The notes under the pieces were generated by a model. That model had not been told where the DNA came from, did no database searches, and saw only the letters and a list, made by a program, of their open reading frames with translations. The translations under genes and the position numbers were made by a program. DNA of 64,000 nucleotides, taken from positions 62,001 to 126,000 of the forward strand of contig QHMG01000004.1 of assembly GCA_003258725.1 (NCBI GenBank). The letters run 5' to 3'. This DNA is from Candidatus Melainabacteria bacterium. Lineage in GTDB: Bacteria > Cyanobacteriota > Vampirovibrionia > Gastranaerophilales > Gastranaerophilaceae. Shown piece by piece: positions 27,368 to 34,724 of this stretch. Position 1 is the first letter of the stretch. Every line of letters begins with the position of its first letter.

Positions 27368-28420
27368 ATGCAAAATTACGAAAAATATATGCAAAAATGT
27401 TTTGAACTAGCAAAAATGGGCGAAGGTAATGTATCTCCAAACCCTCTTGTGGGTTGTGTAGTGCTAGATAAAAATGGAAATGAAATTTCAACAGGTTATC
27501 ATAAAAAATATGGTGAAAATCACGCAGAAAGAGACGCATTACTAAAATTAGCTGAAAATGATGCAGTTGACGGAACTTTGATTGTAAATTTAGAGCCTTG
27601 TTCGCACTACGGAAAAACCCCTCCTTGTGCAGATTTAATAGTAGAGAGAGGTTTAAAAAAAGTTGTTATTGCAATGCGTGATGTGAACCCAATTGTAGCG
27701 GGGAATGGTATTAAAAAACTTCAAAACGCTGGCATTGAGATTGTTGAAGGTGTTTTAGAAAAAGAAGCAAAAGAATTGAACGAAATTTTTATAAAGAATA
27801 TGCAAGAACAAAAACTTTTTGTTTCTCTAAAAACTGCAACAACACTAGACGGCAAAATTGCGACAAAAACAGGTAGCTCTAAATGGATAACTTCAACTAT
27901 TGCTCGCAAAAAGGTTATGGAACTTAGAAATGTCTATGATTGTGTTTTAACAACTTCTTCAACTGTTTTAATTGATAATCCAAAGTTTGATTGTAAAACA
28001 AAAGTTTTGCTAGATAGAGAATTGAAATGTGATTTTTCTATGCAATATTTTAAAACGGGAAAGATTTATGTTGCAACAAGTCAAAAATATTTACCAAAAA
28101 CTCCCCCAAACATTCAATTATTAAGTGTTTCAGAAATAAATAATAAATTAAATTTGCAAGAATTATTTGAAAAGTTGTATGATTTAGGCTTGCGTTCTGT
28201 TTTTGTTGAAGCTGGTGGTATGCTTAACGGACAATTGATAGAGCAAGCTTTAGTTGATAAAATTTATCAATTTGTAGCCCCAAAAATTGTTGGTGATAAT
28301 TTAGCAAAAAGTGCTTATTCTGGACGTGATATTGAAGAAATTAGCGCATCAAAAAATTATACAATTCAATCAGTTGAAATGTATGAACCAGATGTTTTAA
28401 TTACTCTAAAACGTAATTAA
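27368..28420 (+). CDS. ribD: Bifunctional riboflavin biosynthesis deaminase/reductase
   Basis: A 350-residue protein covering two steps of riboflavin synthesis. The N-terminal deaminase has the zinc site NHAERDALL and EPCSHYGKTPPCADLIVERG. The C-terminal reductase (about 145-350) has SLKTATTLDGKIATKTGSSKWIT and FVEAGGMLNGQL. No FMN riboswitch-like leader is present. The ATG follows a -10 box by 6 nt. The 3' end overlaps the convergent thrC by 4 nt. Other rib genes except ribF are not in the window. Confidence 0.95.
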   Translation: MQNYEKYMQKCFELAKMGEGNVSPNPLVGCVVLDKNGNEISTGYHKKYGENHAERDALLKLAENDAVDGTLIVNLEPCSHYGKTPPCADLIVERGLKKVVIAMRDVNPIVAGNGIKKLQNAGIEIVEGVLEKEAKELNEIFIKNMQEQKLFVSLKTATTLDGKIATKTGSSKWITSTIARKKVMELRNVYDCVLTTSSTVLIDNPKFDCKTKVLLDRELKCDFSMQYFKTGKIYVATSQKYLPKTPPNIQLLSVSEINNKLNLQELFEKLYDLGLRSVFVEAGGMLNGQLIEQALVDKIYQFVAPKIVGDNLAKSAYSGRDIEEISASKNYTIQSVEMYEPDVLITLKRN

Positions 28421-29472
28421 AATGACATTACATTTAAAATATCCTTGATATCTGCAGATGTCTTTTTAACTTCAGTACCTGAATATTTAATTGCATTGTC
28501 AGGGTCTTTTAAGCCGTTACCTGTCAAAATGCAAACACATTTTGCGCCCGTTTTGATTGTATGTCTGCATTTCATTAAGCCTGCTACTGATGCGGCACTC
28601 GCAGGTTCTGCTAAAACCCCTTCGCAATTTGCGATTAATTTATATGCTGCCATAATTTCATCGTCATTTACTGATGAAATTGTGCCTTTACTTTCATCTC
28701 TTGCGGCTTCAGCTTTTTCCCAACTTGCTGGATTACCTATTCTAATTGCTGTTGCAATAGTTTCTGGGTTCATAATTCTTTCCCCACGAACAATTGCGGC
28801 TGCACCTTCTGCTTCAAAACCCATCATTTTAGGTAAATTATTGATTTTACCTTTTTCGTTATATTCTTTATAACCTTTCCAATAAGCAGTAATGTTACCA
28901 GCATTACCAACCGGAATGAAGTGGTAGTCAGGAGCTTGACCTAATGCATCACAAATTTCAAAAGCGCCTGTTTTTTGACCTTCAATTCTGTATGGATTTA
29001 CTGAGTTTACCAAAGTTATTGGATATTCTTCTGAAATTTTTCTTACAACTTCTAAGGCTTGGTCAAAATTACCTTGAATTGCAATTATTTCAGCGCCGTA
29101 CATCATTGCTTGAGATAATTTTCCTAATGCTATGTAGCCATCTGGAATTAATACATAAGTTTTTAAACCAGCTCTTGCTCCATAAGCTGCAGCTGAAGCG
29201 CTTGTGTTACCCGTTGATGCACAAATAATAGCATTTGAGCCAGCTTCTTTGGCTTTTGTTACAGCCATTGTCATTCCACGATCTTTAAAACTCCCAGTTG
29301 GATTTGAACCTTCAAATTTCAAATATATTTCTGCATCTAACTCTAACTTTTGAGCTAAGTTGTCAGCCTTAATCAATGGTGTATTACCCTCGTTTAAAGT
29401 TACAATTGGTGTAAATTCATCTACTGGTAAATATTCTCTATATTTGTCAATTAAACCTTTATAATAACTCAT
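28417..29472 (-). CDS. thrC: Threonine synthase
   Basis: A 351-residue PLP enzyme converting O-phosphohomoserine to threonine. The PLP lysine lies in GSNPTGSFKDRGMTMAV, and STGNTSASAAAYGARAGL forms the phosphate-binding loop. The length and lack of an N-terminal extension match the compact bacterial thrC class. AAAGGCG precedes the ATG. It lies 11 nt after hom, forming a threonine operon. Confidence 0.94.
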   Translation of the reverse strand: MSYYKGLIDKYREYLPVDEFTPIVTLNEGNTPLIKADNLAQKLELDAEIYLKFEGSNPTGSFKDRGMTMAVTKAKEAGSNAIICASTGNTSASAAAYGARAGLKTYVLIPDGYIALGKLSQAMMYGAEIIAIQGNFDQALEVVRKISEEYPITLVNSVNPYRIEGQKTGAFEICDALGQAPDYHFIPVGNAGNITAYWKGYKEYNEKGKINNLPKMMGFEAEGAAAIVRGERIMNPETIATAIRIGNPASWEKAEAARDESKGTISSVNDDEIMAAYKLIANCEGVLAEPASAASVAGLMKCRHTIKTGAKCVCILTGNGLKDPDNAIKYSGTEVKKTSADIKDILNVMSF

Positions 29473-29483
29473 TTTTCGCCTTT

Positions 29484-30761
29484 CTAGCCGTTAATTCTAA
29501 TCATGCTTGCTAATTCTTTTACGCAACTGTGCATATCAAAATCATTTTTAAGTTCTTTTATTAATTTTTCTTTGCATTTGTCAGTAACAATAACTATTTC
29601 AGCGGTATTGTTTTCTTTAACTTCCTTCATTAAGATAGATTCAATGCTAATCTTTTTTTCTGCAAAATGCTCTGTTATATCTGCAATTCCGCCAATTTTA
29701 TCGTTTGCAATCAAGCGTAAATAATATTTATTTTCTGTTTCATCAATCGGAACCATTTTTGCTGTTGTATTATGAGCATGTTTACAACGCATCATCGGTA
29801 AAATATAATCTGTTGTACCATATTCTCTTTCAATTGCTAAAATATCTCCAACAACTGAACTTGCAGTAGGCATTTCGCCAGCTCCTGCTCCTGAAAGAGT
29901 AATTTTTCCAACAGGTGAACCTGTTAGAGTTACTGCATTTTTAACATAGTTGATGTGTGCTAAAGTTTCTTCTTTGCTTACAAACATAGGATGAACTCTA
30001 ACATCTGCATTGTCGTTTTCATCAATATGAGCATACGCTACTAATTTGATTTTATAACCCAATTCGTTTGCATATTTTATATCTTCAGATTTAACTTTTG
30101 TAATTCCTTCTCTATAAACATTTTCAAGTTTTACACGCTTGTTAAATGTAATGGTAGCAAGTGTTGTAAGTTTGTAAGCTGAATCAAATCCTTCTACATC
30201 GCCTGTTGGGTCAGCTTCAGCATAACCAAGCTCCTGAGCTTCTTTTAAAACAGATTCATAAGATGTTTGGTTTTCGTCCATATTGGTTAGAATATAATTT
30301 GTTGTACCATTCAAAATAGCTTCTATTTTTGTAATTTTATTACCGGCAAGAATTGTTTTAATTGGCATTATTAAAGGAATACCGCCAGCAATAGCTGCTT
30401 CATAAAGAATTACAACATTATGTTGCTCTGCATAATTGAAAAGTTCTTCACCATGTTTTGCCAAAAGTTCTTTGTTAGCTGTTACAACATGTTTACCATT
30501 TTCAATGGCTTTTTTAATTAATTCATAAGCTGGATGAACTCCACCTATAAGCTCTGCAACAACAGTAATTTCAGGGCTTTCAACTATTTCATAAGGATCT
30601 GTAGTAAGCATTGCACGGTCTAAACCATCAATATTTCTAGGTTTATCAATGTTTTTTACAGCAATTTTTGTGATTTCAACATCTGGAAAGTTTTTTAAAA
30701 CTTTGAAAACGCCGCCACCAACTGTACCCAAGCCTATCAAGCCTAACTTAATTTTACTCAT
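29484..30761 (-). CDS. hom: Homoserine dehydrogenase with C-terminal ACT domain
   Basis: A 425-residue enzyme reducing aspartate semialdehyde to homoserine. The NAD(P) motif GLIGLGTVGGGVFKVL is at the N-terminus; AGGIPLIMPIKTILAGNKITKIEAILNGTTNYIL and EADPTGDVEGFDSAYKL are the catalytic signatures. The last ~80 residues (YYLRLIANDKIGGIADITEHFAEKKISIESI) form an ACT domain, which usually gives feedback control by threonine. First gene of hom-thrC, with AAGGA upstream and TATTAT as a possible -10. No attenuator peptide rich in Thr codons is apparent. Confidence 0.95.
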   Translation of the reverse strand: MSKIKLGLIGLGTVGGGVFKVLKNFPDVEITKIAVKNIDKPRNIDGLDRAMLTTDPYEIVESPEITVVAELIGGVHPAYELIKKAIENGKHVVTANKELLAKHGEELFNYAEQHNVVILYEAAIAGGIPLIMPIKTILAGNKITKIEAILNGTTNYILTNMDENQTSYESVLKEAQELGYAEADPTGDVEGFDSAYKLTTLATITFNKRVKLENVYREGITKVKSEDIKYANELGYKIKLVAYAHIDENDNADVRVHPMFVSKEETLAHINYVKNAVTLTGSPVGKITLSGAGAGEMPTASSVVGDILAIEREYGTTDYILPMMRCKHAHNTTAKMVPIDETENKYYLRLIANDKIGGIADITEHFAEKKISIESILMKEVKENNTAEIVIVTDKCKEKLIKELKNDFDMHSCVKELASMIRING

Positions 30762-30830
30762 AACACAAATCCTTCTTTTATAATAAGCCTATTGTACAAT
30801 ATTTACTACATAAGTGCAAATAAATAAGTA

Positions 30831-30863
30831 GAGCAAAAATTTTTAACCTAAAAATTTTTGCTC
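30831..30863. terminator. 14-bp AT-rich hairpin
   Basis: 30831-30844 pairs perfectly with 30850-30863 around a 5-nt loop. It touches the stop codon of the small gene that ends at 30863 and should terminate that gene's transcript. Confidence 0.6.
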
Positions 30864-31090
30864 TATCTTCTTATATTTCCGTTTTCATCAAAATGTATTC
30901 TTTTTAAAACTTTAGTAACTTCAAAATCACCGTAGTCTTTAAGGTGTCTTACCTCTTTTGTGGTTTCTTCATACAGAACGATTTTGCCGTCCTTGTAAAG
31001 AGTTGTTGCAACTATATTTCCAACATTCTCCATTTCTACGTGATATTTGTTTGCGCCATATCCAAGCGCTTCGCAATAATTTTCTGTCAT
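30863..31090 (-). CDS. Small hypothetical protein (75 aa)
   Basis: A soluble 75-residue protein with alternating beta-type residues (YHVEMENVGNIVATTLYKDGKIVLYEETTKEVRHL), ending in a charged tail. It probably folds as a small beta-sheet with one helix. I do not recognise a family. A CAGGAT/GAGGT region precedes the ATG. It is bounded by a hairpin downstream and the 31208-31235 terminator upstream, so it is probably its own unit. Confidence 0.65.
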   Translation of the reverse strand: MTENYCEALGYGANKYHVEMENVGNIVATTLYKDGKIVLYEETTKEVRHLKDYGDFEVTKVLKRIHFDENGNIRR

Positions 31091-31207
31091 ATCCTGTGTA
31101 CCTCTACCGAAAAACTTTACTTTATTATATTACTACTTTTGTAGTAAATATGCAAGTAGTTTTAAGTTTTGTTTACTTGTTTTTTATTCTGTTGTCAAAA
31201 GCAATAA

Positions 31208-31240
31208 AAAAAGAACCCAATTTAGGGTTCTTTTTACACT
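31208..31240. terminator. Bidirectional intrinsic terminator
   Basis: AAAAAGAACCC (31208-31218) pairs with GGGTTCTTTTT (31225-31235), 6-nt loop. The A/T flanks give T-runs on both strands. On the minus strand it begins right at the stop codon of the 29-residue ORF. Confidence 0.8.
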
Positions 31241-31323
31241 TTATTTATTTGGTTGTCAGCAAGTTTAGTTTGATTTTTCAAACTTGGTGCGATGATTATT
31301 TTAGCTTTTTTATGCTTAATCAT
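31234..31323 (-). CDS. Candidate micro-ORF (29 aa, basic)
   Basis: A 29-residue frame beginning MIKHKKAKIIIAPSLKNQ, rich in Lys and without a transmembrane segment. Three independent signals frame it: a promoter (TTGCAT-17-TACGAT) at 31346-31374, GAGGT 5 nt before the ATG, and an intrinsic terminator starting at the stop codon. The predicted RNA is about 120 nt. It may be a short secreted or regulatory peptide, or a small RNA with an incidental frame. Unrecognised. Confidence 0.5.
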   Translation of the reverse strand: MIKHKKAKIIIAPSLKNQTKLADNQINKV

Positions 31324-31345
31324 TTTTACCTCTGCTAACAAATTT

Positions 31346-31374
31346 ATCGTATCATATTTTTTTTATTAATGCAA
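31346..31374 (-). promoter_or_regulatory. Promoter of the 29-aa micro-ORF
   Basis: Minus-strand TTGCAT (31374-31369), 17 nt, TACGAT (31351-31346). Confidence 0.55.
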
Positions 31375-31379
31375 TAAAT

Positions 31380-32705
31380 TTATTTTTTAATTAATTCTCC
31401 GTTGATGTACCAAGTTTTTGCACCAGTAATTTTAACTTTCACAAATTCGCCAGTAAGGTCTTTGTCATAAGGGATGTGAACGATTTTGTTGTTTCGTGTT
31501 CTACCTGTGATAACATTTTTGCCCTTGTGATTTTCAAAGTTTTCAATTAAAACATCAAGTTCTCTACCAATATATTTTTTATTGGATTTTAAACTGCATT
31601 CTTTGTTTTTGTCGTTTAATCGTTTTAAACGCTCTGTTTTAATTTCTTCTGGAATAAATTTATCTACCCATTTTGCAGCAACAGTTTTTTCACGAGGCGA
31701 GTATGCTGCCGTATTTGAGTAATCTAAATTTAATTCTTCCATTGCCGTAAGAGTTTCTTGGAATTGTTCCTCTGTTTCTCCAGGAAAACCAGCAATAAAG
31801 TCACTTGTAATAGTTACATCTGGAACCATTTCACGAATTTTTGTTGCAATTTGTGTGTATTCTTCTCTGTTGTAACGTCTGTTCATTTTTTTTAGAACTT
31901 CGCTTGAGCCAGATTGCATTGGAATATGGAAATATTCGCAAACTTTGTCTAATTTAACAGCTGTATCAATTAAATTGTCTGTAATATCTGTTGGATAAGA
32001 AGTTACAAATCTAATCCAAAAATCGCCATCAAGTGCGTTTAATTCAGTCAATAAGTCTGCAAGTCTGTATTCTCGGTCTTTAAAGTCTTTGCCGTAGCTA
32101 TCAACATTTTGACCTAACAATGTAATTTCTTTAAATCCTTGCGCTAATGCATCTTTTGCTTCTTTAATAATTGTTTCAGAAGCTCTAGAGCGTTCTCTAC
32201 CACGAGTGTATGGAACAATACAGTATGTGCAGAAATTGTTACAGCCTTCTGTAATAGGAATCCAAGCGTTTACACCTTTTACACGTTTGATTTCAATGTC
32301 GCTTTCACCATAAGGAGTTTCTGGACATTCGCAAACATGTGTTTCACCATTTTCGATACGTTTAATTAAATCTGGCAATTGGTAAACATTGTGTGTTCCG
32401 ATTACTAAATCAACGTATGGTGCACGATGAAAAACTTCTTTTTGTTTTTGTTGGGCAACACAACCGCAAAGCGCAATTTTAATATCTTTGCCTTCTCGTT
32501 TCCATTTGCCCCATGTACCAAGTTCGCTAAACGCTTTATCTTCGCTCAATTGGCGGATAGAGCATGTATTAATCATTAATAAATCAGCATCTTTAGGCTC
32601 TTTTGTTTCGTCATAACCTAAGCATGACAACATACCTAACATTCTTTCGGTGTCTGATTTGTTCATTTGACAACCCATTGTGTCGATAAAAACTTTTTTT
32701 CTCAT
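31380..32705 (-). CDS. miaB: tRNA-2-methylthio-N6-dimethylallyladenosine synthase
   Basis: A 441-residue radical SAM methylthiotransferase acting on A37 of tRNAs that read UNN codons. The N-terminal UPF0004 domain has the three auxiliary cluster cysteines (DTMGCQMN, INTCSIR, ALCGCVAQ). The radical SAM motif is CNNFCTYCIVPYTRGRERSR, and a C-terminal TRAM domain (about 375-440) binds tRNA. The ATG follows TAGAAT by 6 nt with no Shine-Dalgarno. Divergent from the 45-residue ORF. Confidence 0.95.
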   Translation of the reverse strand: MRKKVFIDTMGCQMNKSDTERMLGMLSCLGYDETKEPKDADLLMINTCSIRQLSEDKAFSELGTWGKWKREGKDIKIALCGCVAQQKQKEVFHRAPYVDLVIGTHNVYQLPDLIKRIENGETHVCECPETPYGESDIEIKRVKGVNAWIPITEGCNNFCTYCIVPYTRGRERSRASETIIKEAKDALAQGFKEITLLGQNVDSYGKDFKDREYRLADLLTELNALDGDFWIRFVTSYPTDITDNLIDTAVKLDKVCEYFHIPMQSGSSEVLKKMNRRYNREEYTQIATKIREMVPDVTITSDFIAGFPGETEEQFQETLTAMEELNLDYSNTAAYSPREKTVAAKWVDKFIPEEIKTERLKRLNDKNKECSLKSNKKYIGRELDVLIENFENHKGKNVITGRTRNNKIVHIPYDKDLTGEFVKVKITGAKTWYINGELIKK

Positions 32706-32711
32706 ACGAAA

Positions 32712-32717
32712 ATTCTA
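32712..32717 (-). promoter_or_regulatory. -10 box of miaB, leaderless
   Basis: Minus-strand TAGAAT ending 6 nt before the miaB ATG; no clear -35. Confidence 0.4.
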
Positions 32718-32736
32718 CCATAAACTTAGATTGTAG

Positions 32737-32742
32737 TATAAT
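32737..32742 (+). promoter_or_regulatory. -10 box of the 45-aa ORF, leaderless
   Basis: TATAAT ends 6 nt before the ATG at 32749, with no Shine-Dalgarno between. Confidence 0.45.
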
Positions 32743-32748
32743 AAATTT

Positions 32749-32886
32749 ATGGACGAAAAGAAGAAAAAGAAAAAAAAGTTAAAAATTAATGTCAAAAATA
32801 TGGGCGTAAATATTGATAAGAACGAATATTACGAAATTATCTGTTCAAATTCTGCCCACCCCGAAGATGCTTTCAAAAGAAAATAG
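32749..32886 (+). CDS. Small Lys-rich hypothetical protein (45 aa)
   Basis: A 45-residue frame that starts MDEKKKKKKKLKINVK and ends HPEDAFKRK. A consensus -10 hexamer 6 nt upstream supports a leaderless transcript. The poly-Lys start followed by a short mixed segment suggests nucleic-acid or ribosome contact, but this is speculative. It fills the gap between divergent miaB and convergent comM. Confidence 0.5.
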   Translation: MDEKKKKKKKLKINVKNMGVNIDKNEYYEIICSNSAHPEDAFKRK

Positions 32887-32891
32887 TTAGT

Positions 32892-34418
32892 TTATTGCTC
32901 GCTAAATCTATATTGTAGAGCTTGAGTTATATGTTTTGTTGTTATAATTTCAGAGTTATCCAAATCTGCAATTGTCCTTGAAAGTTTCAAAACTCTGTCG
33001 TAGCGACGTCCAGAAAGTTGGTATTTTGTAACCGCAAGTTTTAAAATTTCTTTTGAACTTTCGTCAATTTTGCAATATTTTTTTACCATATCTGCTGTAA
33101 GTTGAGAATTTGTAAGTATTCCAGCCTCTTTATATCGTTCTTTTTGAATTTTTCTTGCATTAATTACTCTTTTTCTGATGTCAACTGAGCTTTCAGCCTC
33201 TGTGTTAGTGTTTAAAAGTTCATTAGTAGTCAATCTTGGAACATCAATTTGTATATCAATTCTGTCTAAAAGTGGTCCAGAAAGTTTTGCTCGATAACGA
33301 TTAATTTGATATTCTGTACAAGTACAATGTTTTTCTTTATCGCCTAAATATCCGCAAGGACAAGGATTCATTGCAGCAAGCAACATAAAATCAGCGGGAT
33401 ACTTGATTGAATGTTTTGCTCTTGAAATAACAACCTCACCATCTTCAAGTGGTTGACGCAAAACTTCAAGCACATTTCTTGGAAATTCGACAATTTCATC
33501 TAAAAATAAAACTCCTCTATGGGCAAGCGTGATTTCGCCAGGTTTTGGATTTGTTCCACCACCAATAATTCCATTTGCAGAAGCTGTGTGATGAACGGCT
33601 CTAAATGGGCGCTTTACCATTAACGGCTCGTTGTTTGCCAAAAGTCCAGATACGCTATAAATTTTTGTTAATTCGAGAGCTTCGGATAATTCTAATGGAG
33701 GTAAAATTGATGCAAAACATTTTGCCATAAGTGTTTTACCTGAACCTGGAGTTCCAACCATAATCATATTGTGACCGCCTGCGGCTGCAATTTCTAAGGC
33801 TTTTTTTGCTTTTTGTTGCCCTTTAACGTCTTTAAAGTCGTACAAATAGCTTTCTTCAACGCCTTTGGCAAGATACTCGTCAACATTTGTTTTAACAACT
33901 TCTAAAGGTGTTTCAATAAAATTATTTACAACTTCGTTCAAATTGTTTGCACTTAATACTGTTATTCCGTCAGCCAAAGATGCTTCTTTAGCATTTTCCT
34001 TTGGTACGATTACTGTCTTTACGCCTGCATTTTTTAACCCTAAAACATGCGGAAGTACACCAATAATGCTTCGTAAAGTTCCGTCTAAAGACAATTCGCC
34101 AATGAAAGCAACACCTTGAGTTTTTTCTTCTTGTATAACACCTTCCTCAATTAAAATTCCAACAGCAATAGGCAAGTCAAAATTTGTACCTTCTTTTTTA
34201 ATGTCAGCGGGTGCAAGGTTTACTACAACTTTCTTTTGTGGAAAAGAAAAAGATGAATTTTTTATTGCAGAGCGAACTCTTTCTCTTGCTTCATTTACTG
34301 CAGCATCAGGCAAACCTACAATTGAAACTGAAGGAAGTGAATTTACTAAATCAACTTCAACCTCAATTTTGTAAGCATCTAATCCAATAACTGTCGATGT
34401 TAGAACTTTGCAAACCAT
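32892..34418 (-). CDS. comM: YifB/ComM-family Mg-chelatase-like AAA+ ATPase
   Basis: A 508-residue protein with the ComM layout: N-terminal S5/Lon-protease-like domain (1-190; SVIGLDAYKIEVEVDLVNSLPSVSIVGLPDAAV), AAA+ core with Walker A GTPGSGKT at 222-229 and Walker B VLFLDEIVEF, a zinc-finger-like CPCGYLGDKEKHCTC, and a C-terminal Mg_chelatase_C domain. ComM is a hexameric helicase that promotes branch migration in natural transformation. AGAGGT precedes the ATG. Its upstream region is shared with the antisense-RNA promoter described below. Confidence 0.93.
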   Translation of the reverse strand: MVCKVLTSTVIGLDAYKIEVEVDLVNSLPSVSIVGLPDAAVNEARERVRSAIKNSSFSFPQKKVVVNLAPADIKKEGTNFDLPIAVGILIEEGVIQEEKTQGVAFIGELSLDGTLRSIIGVLPHVLGLKNAGVKTVIVPKENAKEASLADGITVLSANNLNEVVNNFIETPLEVVKTNVDEYLAKGVEESYLYDFKDVKGQQKAKKALEIAAAGGHNMIMVGTPGSGKTLMAKCFASILPPLELSEALELTKIYSVSGLLANNEPLMVKRPFRAVHHTASANGIIGGGTNPKPGEITLAHRGVLFLDEIVEFPRNVLEVLRQPLEDGEVVISRAKHSIKYPADFMLLAAMNPCPCGYLGDKEKHCTCTEYQINRYRAKLSGPLLDRIDIQIDVPRLTTNELLNTNTEAESSVDIRKRVINARKIQKERYKEAGILTNSQLTADMVKKYCKIDESSKEILKLAVTKYQLSGRRYDRVLKLSRTIADLDNSEIITTKHITQALQYRFSEQ

Positions 34419-34427
34419 TGCTACCTC

Positions 34428-34455
34428 TTGAAATCTTTGTGAAATATGTTATAAT
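34428..34455 (+). promoter_or_regulatory. Promoter of the candidate antisense antitoxin RNA
   Basis: TTGAAA (34428-34433), 16 nt, TATAAT (34450-34455), predicting +1 near 34462. It points away from comM into the small hydrophobic ORF on the other strand. No plus-strand protein gene follows, so it should make a non-coding RNA. Confidence 0.65.
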
Positions 34456-34460
34456 AAAAA

Positions 34461-34514
34461 TATAGGGGACTGATTAAGTCCGTTACAACCTAATCAGTCG
34501 TGTTACACCCTATA
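34461..34514 (-). terminator. Two-stem hairpin ending the toxin-like mRNA
   Basis: Outer stem TATAGGG/CCCTATA (34461-34467 with 34508-34514) and inner stem GACTGATTA/TAATCAGTC (34468-34476 with 34491-34499), with an 8-nt bulge and a 14-nt loop. On the minus strand it is followed by TTTTTATTAT, so it acts as a terminator there. On the plus strand it forms the 5' structure of the antisense RNA. The outer stem includes the stop codon of the small ORF. Confidence 0.65.
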
Positions 34515-34567
34515 CAAATAACAGAATAATTTGTAAAAGTGCTATCAGTACGTTGATGGCACTTTTT
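34462..34567 (+). ncRNA. Candidate antisense RNA (type I antitoxin)
   Basis: A predicted RNA of about 105 nt from the promoter at 34428-34455 to a strong intrinsic terminator. The terminator is a 13-bp stem with one G-T pair, 34535-34547 with 34554-34566, followed by TATTATT. Its whole length is complementary to the minus-strand small-ORF mRNA, covering most of the coding region and the 3' untranslated region but not the Shine-Dalgarno. Convergent overlap of this kind is the arrangement of Fst/RNAII- and TxpA/RatA-type systems. The inference rests on signals only; no family match is claimed. Confidence 0.55.
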
Positions 34568-34584
34568 ATTATTGTGCTTTGCAT
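34510..34584 (-). CDS. Candidate type I toxin: 24-aa hydrophobic peptide
   Basis: A minus-strand frame of 24 residues that begins MQSTIIKSAIN and continues as an uncharged run of Leu, Ile, Val and Ala ending LLQIILLFV: a single predicted membrane-spanning helix after a short polar start. It has the best ribosome-binding site in the window, AAAGGAGGT with 3-4 nt to the ATG. It is overlapped by a predicted antisense RNA and ends inside a terminator hairpin. Membrane-active type I toxins have this size and composition. Which family it belongs to, and whether it is toxic, is not shown. Confidence 0.6.
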   Translation of the reverse strand: MQSTIIKSAINVLIALLQIILLFV

Positions 34585-34613
34585 TTGACCTCCTTTCTGC
34601 CCCTTATTGTTAC

Positions 34614-34619
34614 ATTATA
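34614..34619 (-). promoter_or_regulatory. -10 box of the toxin-like mRNA
   Basis: Minus-strand TATAAT about 30 nt upstream of the small-ORF ATG, giving a predicted mRNA of about 150 nt. No good -35 at 16-18 nt spacing, so the promoter may be weak or activator-dependent. Confidence 0.45.
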
Positions 34620-34676
34620 AGGTGTGAGGCAGTGTAAGGTTAGGGCGTCCCTATTTAATTTTCAATGTACTTATAA

Positions 34677-34706
34677 AAAAACGGAGTTTTTGCAAACTCC
34701 GTTTTT
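34677..34706. terminator. Bidirectional terminator after the phosphorylase-like gene
   Basis: 34677-34689 pairs with 34694-34706 (13 bp, 4-nt loop), with A and T flanks on both sides. It separates the 34725-36413 transcript from the toxin-like locus. Confidence 0.8.
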
Positions 34707-34724
34707 AAGTTAGACTTTTGTCAA

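Noticed and set aside
26643..27539. Longer 298-residue version of the UlaG-like hydrolase
   Set aside because: The extra 74 residues run through the ribD promoter and start, look unlike the family, and the ATG at 27317 has a strong AAAAGGAGAT.
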